From positions 41,341 through 86,574 of the forward strand of contig JH720310.1 of the NCBI GenBank assembly GCA_000231825.2: a stretch of 45,234 nucleotides of DNA, read 5' to 3'. Under the pieces are notes generated by a model. That model was not told the origin of the DNA and searched no databases. It saw nothing but the letters and a program-made list of their open reading frames with translations. Below, piece by piece: positions 11,401 to 22,297 of the stretch (positions are counted from its first letter, which is position 1; the number at the start of each line of letters is the position of its first letter). Source of the DNA: Tetrahymena elliotti 4EA (Eukaryota > Ciliophora > Oligohymenophorea > Hymenostomatida > Tetrahymenidae). Both the position numbers and the translations under genes were made by a program.

Positions 11401-14400
11401 TTATTTTCAGTATGCATTAATTTTTATTGTTCATCTTAATTTTAGATATTAGTCTAGCTTGGAATTTTCTTTAACTCTGAAAGATACTGAAAGATTCTAC
11501 GTTATTATTACTATTAGCCCTTCATTGTTTCATTTTACATTTGCTGATTGTTAAGCTTATCCTAAGAATCTAAGATATTCAGTTTATTTTTCATTTTTTT
11601 TGTGAAAATACTTAATGCTCCTTATATTTTACTCCTCATTTTAGTTAATTAAGGTTTCTTATTTTTCTAATCTTCCTCTTGCTGTTTTTGCTTTTTGGGA
11701 ATAATCTAAGTGATATTCTTTTTATCTTTTGAGTAAATGTCTAGCTTTATTTTAAATTAATATTTGTTCTTAATTTAAGTTTATTTCTAATTAAAAAAAA
11801 TAGCTTACTTTACAAAAGTTCCAATACTGTATGAAGTGACGAACCATATCTTTTACAGGTTCACCAACAACCTTCATAGCAACATCGTGCCAAGGCATTC
11901 TAATTTGCTTCTATCTGTCAATATTGCTTACAGTATGATTTTTTACATTTTCGAAATCTTTAAAACGAGCGTTTGAATAATCAATACCTGAAAAAGAAAA
12001 ATAATTATTAAAATTTCATTTATAGTTAGAATTAATTTTACCAGGGAAAAAGACAGTTTATTCATTTCCTTGAGTATCTGGTAAATCGGATAAATGGTGA
12101 TTTTATGTATCGAATCTTCCATAACATAAATCAAGTCCACCCAAGTAACCAATCTTTTGATCAATAATAACCATTTTTTCATGATGTGACCATAAGAAAG
12201 GTAAAATGTAATCTGGATGTCTCATAATGACAATATTATTGCTGAGTGATTTCAAGTGTTATTTAGTATGTGCTGAATCTAAAGTTAATGCAATAGTTGG
12301 TTCTTTATATAATATAATCATAACACTAACTCCTTTTACACCTAAGCTCTACAAAACTCTATCTAGTCTGCTTTCTTAATTAGTTTGCTTTGTTATAAAA
12401 ATCATTTTAGAATTTTCTTTTTTATCTAATAAAAAAATTACTTCTCCAACAGGCCTTAACAAATAATTCTCAGGTGAAAGCCACCAATCAGTAATATAAA
12501 CACTAGATTTTGCATTCTTTAAATCATAATAGAGATCTTTAAAATAATCCTTTTGGTATTAAAATATGTTAAATTTAAACAAGCTTTATTATATTAATAA
12601 AAATTATAAAATGAGAAAAAAGCAAATCATTTTAATTTAATATATGGAAAAATAAAAAATTGAAGTTCTATTTATCTAATAGCAAATTTTTTAAAGAACT
12701 ATTAAATAACATAATTTATCTTTTATTTGATTTTCTTCTATGTTTATTTAGCAAAATAATTAACCTATAAAAATTCAATATGAAATTTATGTCATTTAGA
12801 GTTTGCTAAATGATGTTAAGTAAATAATATAACTTAACAAAATATTATTTATCTTTCTTTCCTTTTTACGTTAAAAATTATCAAAATAAATTAGCTTATT
12901 CCTCATAGAATAATTTAATATATTATCTAAATGTTTGCTATTTCTGTTAAAATTCAATAAGATTTAAGTAATGAAGAGTTTACTAAATGATGTTAGGTAA
13001 ATAATATAACTTAACACAATATTATTTTTCTTTCATTTATTTTTTGGTTATAAATTATTAAAATATATTGTCCTTTATCATAAAAAAATTAAATATTTTG
13101 CTAAATAAATGCTTGCTATTTCTATTATGAAAATTAATTTATTGTAAAAAGTGAATTTTTATAATAATTACATAGCCATCAACAAACCACTTGCATTCTG
13201 CATCTTTTCTTTCTGGAGCAAATGAATCGAATCTATGAATTTCGATATATGGAGAGAGTGAGATGGCCTCCTTACATGCTGCCAAAACATCATAGAAATG
13301 AAACTAAGAATAACACTCTAATCTAATTTTTCTAGTAGATGTTGTTATGACTATGCCTTACTCCTTTCCAGTTTAAAATTTACCATATTCCATATTAAAA
13401 TTTTAATCAAATAACAATATTTCCCTGATATTACTATTTTATCCTCTATTACCTTTAATTATAGAATAATTAAATATAAAATCAAATTCTTCATTGCTAT
13501 TAAATTTGTTTACTTTTGGAATACATTAATCCTTCAGAAGTAATAGCAAGATACCTCACAGACCATGTATGACAACAGCCTCTACATTGCTTTTTAAATC
13601 TACCACCACTTCTCTTTTTGATAAATGTTTCCTTAACCTTTACTACTCCTTAATGGAAATTGCTAGATATTTCAAAAAACTACCAAAACGTATCTAAATC
13701 AACTATTTTAGAATTGTAACACAATGTTGAGAGATACTCTCCTATCTTTTGTTCAATTTTTAAAAAAAATAAATTTTATTGTCATTGTTATGGAATCAAT
13801 ATTGAGTAAGTAGATAATAAAAATATCAAATTAAATGTAGATTTATTTTTAATAAAATTTATTATATTAAATATGTTTTATTTATGAATGTAGATAGTAC
13901 CTTTAAGAATACTTCTTTGTCAAAAAGGTTTTTCGGATCTTTCTAATAAGGAAATGGAGGCAAAATAAGATTGAGTTTTTTATCAGTATTTTCATGAATG
14001 AGCTATTTTTTAAATAAAACTTCTCATTAAAAAGCATTCAATCAATTTTAAATAATTTTACATTTTTTTCTAAAGTTTTAAAATCTTGATAAATTCTTCT
14101 GATTCTATAGGTTTATTCTCCTTAACCCTTGAGACTAAAAACATTCACTTCAATGAAGAAAACTGCCTCATTTAAGAAATTCTTATTTAACTTTTCTTTT
14201 AGGAGTTAAAGCTATAATTGCTAGATAAAATACTCCATTCTCTATATTTTTAAGCATTTCACAAATATTACTCTTTCCCTTTATTCATCTCCCATTCCAT
14301 TCTTCAAATGAGCTGGAAGAGAAGAATTCTCTGTAAATAGAATTTCATTTTATTTAATAACAGTTTCTGTCTTCAATAAATTAGATGCTTCTACTCCTTT

Positions 14401-14574
14401 CACATTAAGTTGATTCTTGTTTGTTGCTAATTTCTTACTTTGTAAAAAAATAGATTCTTGTTTAGTCTTATCAAAAGTTCGATTTTTTGGTGTATTTTAA
14501 TCTATTTAAGAACTCTATACTTGCTTTTCTGGAAGAACAATGCTAATATATTAGCTTTACTGCTTATCTTCCAT
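8499..14574 (-). CDS. PLD: phospholipase D, PX-PH-HKD type
   Basis: Hydrolyses phosphatidylcholine to phosphatidic acid at membranes. Exons: 14062-14574, 13901-14002, 13172-13745, 12042-12549, 11809-11987, 11081-11744, 10598-10938, 10354-10545, 9965-10297, 9148-9507, 8840-9019 and 8499-8768, for about 1395 aa. PX-like domain at about residues 115-230 ([10 protein letters not shown], then a PPFP loop), PH at about 245-385, then ITDWWLSPE. Catalytic HKD1 (HHEKMVIID, about residue 508) and HKD2 ([20 protein letters not shown], about residue 1214) both keep H, K and D. Further PLD signatures are [11 protein letters not shown] and FIYIENQFFIS. A Q/E/K-rich insert of over 300 residues separates the two halves. 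The 13172-13745 exon needs either a 25-28-nt mini-intron near 13497-13524 or contains a 1-nt frameshift. ATG 14574 has a good AAAAATGG context, but the frame stays open and protein-like upstream. Confidence 0.92.
12770..13125. repeat. two imperfect direct repeats of about 180 bp in a PLD intron
   Basis: Inside the 622-nt PLD intron (12550-13171). Copy 1 runs about 12770-12948 and copy 2 about 12950-13125. Both contain ATTCAAT..., CTAAATGATGTTA, GTAAATAATATAACTTAACA and TGCTATTTCT in the same order. This tandem duplication accounts for most of the unusual length of the intron. Confidence 0.7.
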
Positions 14575-16093
14575 TTTTATTGCTGAAAAACTGTTTCTTT
14601 GCTTGATTTTTGATCTATAATAAATATCTTCTTGGCTATATTTGATATTGTAAGTTAATTTAATTTTTTATTCAGCAAAGTTAAAACAAGCAAACAAATT
14701 TTAATTAAATTTCTTAATATATTTCTATTTGATAACATTATTTATTACTTTATCAAAAAAAGAAAAGCAAATAAACTAAAAGAAGCAAATCCTTTCTTGA
14801 TTTCAATAAAATATTACAAAAAACATATTAATAGCATTCACTATTGCATACGATTTTAATACACTACCTAAATAACTGCTTTTAAATTATTTTTCCGAAG
14901 TAAACTTTTGGAATAACTATTCATTTCTAAATTTCAAGATCAAACTTACTCTTTTTACTTAATAATTTCAACTAAAATTTGAAAAAAGTCCAAAATAAAT
15001 TTTATCCTTTTATTTCTTGTTACATCAAAACAACCTTCTTATCTAAATTCAAAATTTATTTATTTTTTCAGTTTAAATTTATTTATTTTGTGTATATATT
15101 ATTTCAATTAGAATTATTATTAATAAGTGTTTAGTTTAAATCTATTTAAGACACACAAAATATTCTATTTATTTTCTCTTTTAAGTTTTCATAGGCTTCT
15201 TCTCTGATAAAATATATTTCTTCAAATTAAAAAATAATTTCAAAAAATACATATTTTAATAATTTAAAAAAATATATTTTATCAAATTATTATTATCTTT
15301 TTTAATAATTTAAAAAAATACTTGACAATTTTAATTTATTTTCTGATAATAAAAGTCTAACAAAAATTTACATGAGTAAAGAAAATAAAAAACCTAGTAG
15401 TAAATTAATATCTACTAATTTTTTATTAGCTCTTATGCTCTAAGGTAAAAAAAAAGAAATTTGTTTCTTAATTAAATTAAAAGAAATAATTTAAAATAGG
15501 ATTTAAGTATTTCTTTTGTAACAACAAATTGAAAATATGAGAATAATTTTTATTTGAGTAATAATGATTTTGACTCTTCTCTTATGTTTCGAATTAATAT
15601 GTTTCTTAGACTAAATAAATAGGGAAATCATTTAATTTATTTATATTCTTTTAATTAAATATTATTGGTTTTGAAATTTCTTAAAGAATAATTCAAAGCA
15701 CTGAATTAATCTTCAAAATTAAGCCAGACAAATAAATTAAAATTTGTATTATTAACAAATATTTAGAAAATTTTAATTTGGATTGATAAATATTTAAAAA
15801 AATCATCAATAATGAATGAATAAAATATTTAGCGTTTAGAATGATAATTTGTTATGAGAATTGCTTAATGAATTGTTTTTTGGAGTTTTTTGAATTTAAA
15901 CATTTGTTTTGTTAAATGATAAGAATATGAAATGCAATATATTCTGATTGTTTAGATGAAGGTAGTTATATTATATCTATTTATAAATCTAAGAACATTG
16001 ATATTCATTGATTAATTAATTAATTTATTTATTTATTGTTTTTGATATTTTTAAAATTAAGTTTTGAAAAAGGGAAATTTAAAAGTTATAAAA
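14575..16093. other. divergent 5' intergenic region (PLD and centrin)
   Basis: Lies between the divergent starts of PLD (-) and centrin (+), so promoters for both are expected here, but no motif can be named. Upstream of 14574 the PLD reading frame stays open without an ATG and looks protein-like (KYSQEDIYYRSKIKQRNSF), so an upstream PLD exon is possible. The rest is AT-rich with short A/T repeats. Confidence 0.4.
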
Positions 16094-16872
16094 ATGGCTT
16101 CAATTTCAAAAGTAAATTGATATTGAATGTACTAAATATTCATTTTGGTATTATTATTCAAGGGTAAAGATAACAAATCAAAGGGAAATAAAAAGCTTAA
16201 GAGTAAGGAGGCTTTTAGATAGGAATTGACTGAAAAATAAAAAAAAGATATTAAAGAAGCATTTGATTTATTTGATGTTGATGGCTCTGGTAAATTTATA
16301 AATAGTTCAAAGATAAAGTTTCATCTCTTGAATTTCTTTAATAAATAGGTACTATAGATATCAAGGAATTAAATGTAGCATTGAGAGCATTAGGATTTGA
16401 GCCTAAAAAGGATGAAATTAAAAAACTCGTTTCAGATTTAAATAGCGAATAGAAGGAAAAGGAAAATTAAAATACTATTGATTATACTGAATTTCTTTAA
16501 ATTATGACTGCTAAGATGGTAATAATTTAAATTATCAATTCAATTTACATTAATTAACATCCATCATAACAGAATGAAAAAGAATCTGATGCAGAAATAG
16601 AAAGAGCCTTCAATTTGTTTGACAAAAATAATACTAATACAATCACATTTGACAATTTAAAAGAAATAGCAATGGAACTTGGAGAAACTATGAGTGATGA
16701 TGAATTAAAGCTTATGATTTTAGAAGCAAATAAGTCAACCAAGTAATTCAATTAAACAACATTATATTTTCATTTATTTATTTACTTACTTCTTCTTTAT
16801 AATCATCAAAGAGAAGGAGTAGTTACAAGGGAATAGTTCCAAGAAGTTTTAACAAGAGCCACAAATATTTGA
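16094..16872 (+). CDS. centrin (EF-hand protein of basal bodies)
   Basis: Five exons (16094-16111, 16163-16289, 16349-16518, 16573-16742, 16812-16872), 181 aa, introns of 51-69 nt. The first exon is only six codons. Centrin hallmarks follow a short basic N-tail: [18 protein letters not shown], then [22 protein letters not shown]-hand 1 has a canonical loop (DVDGSGTIDIKE). Loop 2 is interrupted by extra residues ([18 protein letters not shown]), loop 3 ends in Asn instead of the usual Glu ([12 protein letters not shown]), and loop 4 is degenerate (ANKSTKEGVVTREQF). Probably only site 1 binds Ca2+ well. Centrins are contractile or structural parts of basal bodies, which are abundant in ciliates. 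A divergent calmodulin-like protein is the alternative, but the EAFDLFD and [10 protein letters not shown] blocks favour centrin. Confidence 0.88.
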
Positions 16873-17338
16873 AACGAAACACCTTTACTTAAGCTTAATA
16901 CAATTAATTTATAATTAACAAAAGCAACAAAAACTGTTCTATATTTCTACATTATATCTTTCATTTACTGGATTGTTTCCAATTTCAAATATAACTTATT
17001 TTGTCTCTTCAAAATCAATCAAAAATATTGTTAAAAAAACAAAAAAATAAGATTTGATAAATGTTTCAAAAACTTCATTAGGATATGTTAAATAGTCCTC
17101 TTTTAAAATAAATACTATAAAAATCAAACAAAATTATTTTATTTTTAGTTTAAACTATCTTATTTCATTAAGAAGCCTTCAGAAGTCATTTTAATTTAAC
17201 TTAAAAATGTATAGATTCAATATTTATGAATAATTAAAGAATATAATACTAATATGAACAAAAAAATCATAATATTCAATGAATAAAAAAAGCTACTCAC
17301 TTAGATATTTATTTTTAACAATAATTTTTTTCTCTCTC
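16873..17338. other. convergent 3' intergenic region
   Basis: Between the 3' ends of centrin (+) and the phospholipase B-like gene (-). AT-rich, with no gene or clear terminator. A short TC-rich run (17331-17340) abuts the PLBD stop. Confidence 0.5.
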
Positions 17339-19761
17339 TCACTTATTGCTTCTCATTTTTAAAGACATCTATCCCCAATCGAAATTCCAAGTAGTTGGCT
17401 ATCCTTAATGTCTATCGAACTCTCCATTTTTCCATATAAAAACGGGCTATTCTTAATGAGAAGGACCTTTTAAATAATTAAATTATTTTTTTGCATCCAC
17501 CAATAAAAAATTACCACTAATAGCTTCAACTGCAAAATTTTTAAGAAGATCTATGTTAACTAATTTGACATCAACTTCTCCAAAATTGGATCCTCCTCCA
17601 ATATCACCACGAGCTCCTAAAGCAGCCACTATTTTAAAATGTTAAATTAGTTTATTATTGGAATTTTATTTAATTGTTTACCTGGGGACTCAAAGGTAGG
17701 TTCTCCTTCAACAGGATTTTTTTTGTAAGAATTATGAAGCATTAACCATTTGACTTTTTAGATTGATTAAGTTTTTGTTTGGAAATGTTTGAAAATTTAA
17801 TTTCTAGGATCTTAATCAATCTTAAATAACTCATTAGATTACTCTAGCCCTGTATAACCCAAATAATCTCTAACTTTCTAGTTATGAGGGTTGTTAAAAG
17901 AAGCAAAATATGTATTATCCTATTTATGTTTTTTAAGTAAAATTTAATTAGATTATAATAAGAAAAGACTATTTACAATTAATTCTTAAGTTTTATCTTC
18001 AATAATTTGCTGTTTGTAAGAAGAAGACAGCACAATAAAAGAGTTTTTAGGAATTTCTTTTCCTTTTTGAAGCTTAGAATAATCAAGAATCATCCATTCC
18101 GATGAATACATTTTAACTTTTCCATATTCAGACATAAACTCTGCCCATTCAAGCTAAATTTATTTATTACAAAAAATATAACTTAGAAAATCTCATACAA
18201 TCAAAATAAATAAATTAATTTATTACACCAGACTAAGAAAGACTAGTAGCAGTCTAAACTCTAATAAAATCAGGAATATCAACATCAAGAGCCTTTAAAG
18301 AAGGTATTATTTCTCCATCTATAGCAGAGAGTGAAGTCTCAGTAACTAAAAATTTTCCTTCTTTAACAATAAAATCATCAGTGGAAGTGATTGCTCCTTT
18401 ATATTTTTAATAAATATTATTAGCTTAATAAGAGATAAATTACTTAAAAATAACAAATATATTAAATCAGTAAATCAATAAAAGCTCAGCAGAAAACTAA
18501 TGTTGCTAAAAGAATCAATCCTAAAGCCTTAGAATTTTATGAATTTAAAAATGTGATTGGTTGTTTTATTTTATGCTTAGATTCACTAGATTTTGAGTTT
18601 GCTCTTCATATTAATTAATTTGTGAATTTGATTTCATTCTAATTACCTGGGTAGCTTGACATTTAAATCCAAGAATGGGAGTTAGAAAGACTGGGTAGTC
18701 TGTAAAATTTGTAGATTCTGTTCATGGAAGAGAAAGGTTCCCATGTAGAATGAGAAGCAAAGATATCTTTTAAGGTTTTTTGACCATTTTGATTTTCAGT
18801 AAGGATTTTAAAGAAAGCAGAGCAACGAGAATGCATAACTTTATTTTCCCATTCAGTGAAAGGAGTTTTTCTTTTATGATTGATATGTCTTCTAAGCTTA
18901 GCCTTTTAATGAACTAATATTGATGGGCTTACTCCTAAGTCATCACTACCAGAGGCAATTAATGTATCTATTTCATCTGCTTGTCCATCAATATTGGGTA
19001 AAGAAATTTACCATAATTCAAGCAAAGAATCTTTATTATTTTCTATAGAATTATATCCATTTTTAAGACTATTCAATTGTATTAAGAATAATTTAGCCTT
19101 TTTGTTAAATAATAGAATTTCAATTAATAAATAAGTATTTATATCTATTTATTCTTTAATAAATTTAATAAAGACTAATATTGCAAATATTTACTGTGTT
19201 CCAATACTTTTCAGTCAATTTAGGAGGCTTATTAGCTTTTGCAAGTAAATTATTGTACACATTATTGAAAAAAGCTTTGTATTATTCATTGGTTGATGAT
19301 CTTTAGGAGGATATATTGAATAAAAAGTCAGCTATAGATTGCTTAGAAGCCAACCCTTCTAAGAATCCTGCACATTGCATTTACTCTTCTGGACTAAATG
19401 TTTCATTTGTGTCTAAAAATATGATATCCCATCTTGATATTTTTGTAAAATTTATTCAATTAACTAATGAAGGGAAAATATTCATTCTAATTTTTTACCC
19501 TGTTTCATTAAGAGTTTTTTAATACTCAATACTTGCGCATACTTCCTTGTTCTGTTATACAGAAAATGTGTTCCCTTCATTTTATTTTACTGAAAAAGTA
19601 TCTCCCTATTTAATAGCCACAAGTTTTACATTAGCTTATTCAAGATAATCCAAGTCAAGACTTTCTATATTAAACTATATGGTAGAATCTTCTAATTATT
19701 TCAGTGAGCCCCAAGCAAGAGAAACCACTAAAGCGAAGATCAAAATTTGTTTCTTGCTCAT
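17339..19761 (-). CDS. phospholipase B-like protein (PLBD / lamina ancestor family)
   Basis: Seven exons (19499-19761, 19195-19432, 18647-19097, 18227-18396, 17977-18153, 17682-17919, 17339-17628), 608 aa, introns of 53-250 nt. The N-terminus is a signal peptide (MSKKQILIFALVVSLAWGS), so the product enters the secretory or lysosomal route. Family landmarks in order: LNETGW, RCSAFFK with the Cys that is the N-terminal nucleophile in this Ntn-hydrolase family after self-cleavage, HSTWEPFSSMNRIYKFY, SSYPGAITSTDDF, EWAEF, MLHNSYKKNP, ARGDIGGGSNFGEVDVK, and the closing GPSHQEQPVFIW...WNFDW block. Members are lysosomal hydrolases that remove acyl chains from phospholipids. Activity of this copy is inferred. 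All key blocks are present and no break is seen. Confidence 0.93.
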
Positions 19762-20687
19762 TATGTTTGTTAGATTAAGCTCTATCTAAAAAAATATTTG
19801 ATTAATTGATATTATTTTTTAACACTTGAAAGAGCTTAAATTACTTCAAAAATTTTTATAATTTTCTAAAACGATACTTAATGAAAGAAAATAGATAAAA
19901 CGCATCAAATAATTCAGAAGTTCTCAAGAATTTATATCAGAAATTCACTTTTTTAAATAACATTTTATCAAAAATTATTCTTTTTTTTAAGATCTCTTAT
20001 TTTCATTTAAATACTTTCTGTATATCAAAATTGTAAATATTAATTTATATAAATGGTAATCTTATCAAATCAACTAAAATTTTAATCCAAAAAGTAGAAT
20101 TTATTCAAATTTTCTTAATAGAACTAACTAAACTTTAAATCAAATTAAAATGAAATGGGATGAAATTCATAGAATATGTTATTTAAAAATAAAATATGTG
20201 CATTTAAATATTTGGTTGTATAATTGTTTTATTAAAAGCCAACAAAGGCACCAATAATTTAATTTTTAAGGAAGATAAGGAAATATAACATTTGTTAAAA
20301 TTGAATTAAATTAAAATTATTATAAATACAAAGTAAGAATATTTATTTATTTATTTTTTAAGAAATATTTATTGTTATTGTTATTATTTTAATTTTTATT
20401 GTTTAAATATTTTAATGTTTATATTGAGTTAGTATTTTCTTTTCTTTTTTGAAAAATAATATTTTTGCTTAAATTTAAGTTATTTGTCTATTTTTATGAT
20501 TATTTTTCCTAACTTAAATGTATTTTTAACAATTGAATATTGTAAATACTATTGAAATTTACAACTTGGCCTTTAATTTGTATGATTGATTGATCTTTTG
20601 ATTATTTGCTAACTAATTATCTATATTAATTATTTTAATTTACAAAGAAGATTGTTTATAGTTATTATTTAATGAGTTTTCATTGTT
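19762..20687. other. intergenic AT-rich DNA
   Basis: 5' flank of the PLBD gene and 3' flank of the small membrane protein gene. No coding signal or clear repeat seen. Confidence 0.5.
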
Positions 20688-21230
20688 TCAAATTGTAGAC
20701 CACTACCCAAAATTTGTTGTTAGCTCTTATTCTGTAGCATACTGTAATTCGTATAAAATAGGCCCATAATCACATTTGATTATAATATAAATTCCTATAA
20801 GTGAAGCAAAAAAAGAAATAGGTATCCAGAAAAAGAGCAAATAAAAGTGAAGTAATACTGAAAATCTACCACAATTATCATCATATCCAATTAGCATAAA
20901 AAATGAAAATACTAAAACTACAACAGAAAAGCAAAAATCAGAATGATTTATTAACTTTTAAAACCGATAAGGGATGTAATCTTGCATGTCATAAACTTTA
21001 GCCATAACACCTGCAGTGAATATATTAGCAATAGACCCAATTAGCATAATGACAGCTAATCCTATTACCCAACTAATTTAATGCTGACATTATTATTCCA
21101 AATCAGATAATTCTGACTTATCTTTTAAAAATTTAAAGCTTATATCTATCAAATTAACTCCTAGATATCCATATGCTGCACCCCTAACTATACTTATTGA
21201 ACAGGCAGAATAAACCTTGAGAGGAAACAT
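20688..21230 (-). CDS. small multi-pass membrane protein, unknown function
   Basis: One uninterrupted frame of 180 codons in the ciliate code, ATG at 21230 to TGA at 20688, with 6 in-frame TAA/TAG read as Gln. Three clear hydrophobic spans: about residues 57-79 (VIGLAVIMLIGSIANIF), 105-123 (VVVLVFSFFMLIG) and 133-160 (FYLLFFWIPISFFASLIGIY). A weaker, glycine-rich one lies near 10-32. The loop between spans 2 and 3 is short and has one Cys (DDNCGR), and the C-terminus is hydrophilic. A four-span topology resembles tetraspan proteins in general, but I recognise no family signature. It sits alone between PLBD and a potassium channel gene, both also on the minus strand but far enough apart to be separate units. 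Confidence 0.7.
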
Positions 21231-22297
21231 ATTTTATCAATCTATGAAATTGAAATATATTTCACTTTTTTTTTCCTTTTTAAAACACCTAATTAATTCT
21301 ACACTACTTTTCATTTAATTTACTTATAAAATATCTCTTAAAATACCTCAAGATTTAATTAACATTTAAATCTCCATTCTATTACAATTACATCCTACGT
21401 ATTTTTTCCATTTTGCTTATAAATCCAAGCTAAATATTTTTTCTAATTCCTCTTTCTATTTTAAAATAATATTTTGTTCAAAAATATTTGTTTAAAATTA
21501 AACAAAATTATCAAGCTTTTCTTAAAATAATTTGTCGATAAATCAATAAGATAAAATATATCATATTTACTAAAAAAAAGAATGACAAGGAAATTAAGTT
21601 TTAAGTTTACATCAATTTATTTTTTTAAAAGTGATTTAAGCTTTTTTAAAAAATAATTCTGTGTTTAATAAACTACCATAATAATACATAAAGAAATTTG
21701 AACATCAACTATTTATAAAAAAATAAATAAATTGAAATACATTTAATTAATATCAAAATGGCTCTGTATTTATCATAATAAAAAGTCATAAAATATAATT
21801 ACATTATAAAGAATGAGCATCAACCATTTTTAAATAAATAAACAAATTTGAATAAATTTAATTTTTTTCATGAGAAAATGAAAATAATTGTGGAGATAAA
21901 CTACCATCAAATATTAGACATTATAAGGTATGAACACCAATTATTTTTAAATAAATAAGTAAACTTAATTATGTTAAATTTATATCAAAATACTTTTTAA
22001 AAATGATTTAGTCTAAATAATAAAAAAGATTTCTTATTTATAATAATAAACTTATAAAATAAAAGTGATTCTGTATTTATAATAATAAACTATAATAGAA
22101 TATAATAACATTATAGAGTTTGAATAAAATAAATAAACTGAGATACATTTAACTATTTTAATTAAAGACTATTATTTAATATAATTTAAGCTTTTAAATG
22201 ATTTTGGTAAATTGAAATAAAAGCTTATGATTTTTTAATTTTTTTAAAATAGAATTTCTTGAAAAATAAAATAATCTATAACTATTTGAAAAGAAAA
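21231..22297. other. intergenic AT-rich DNA
   Basis: Holds the degenerate repeats described at 21640-22150 and otherwise no gene. The end at 22300-22317 is an ATAG microsatellite that overlaps the last codons of the potassium channel gene. Confidence 0.5.
21640..22150. repeat. about four degenerate tandem repeats of about 110-130 bp
   Basis: Copies share the order: CTGTATTTAT or similar, ATAATAAACTAC/CAT, ACATTATAAAG, (AA)TGA-CATCAA-TATTT, AAATAAATAAA, TTGAA-TACATTTAA. They start near 21640, 21765, 21890 and 22065. They are too diverged for an exact unit, with no coding content on either strand. Probably old tandem duplication of intergenic DNA. Confidence 0.45.

Noticed and set aside
11943..12182. 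Minus-strand [15 protein letters not shown]...
   Set aside because: It is an out-of-frame reading of the PLD HKD1 exon. The true frame gives [19 protein letters not shown].
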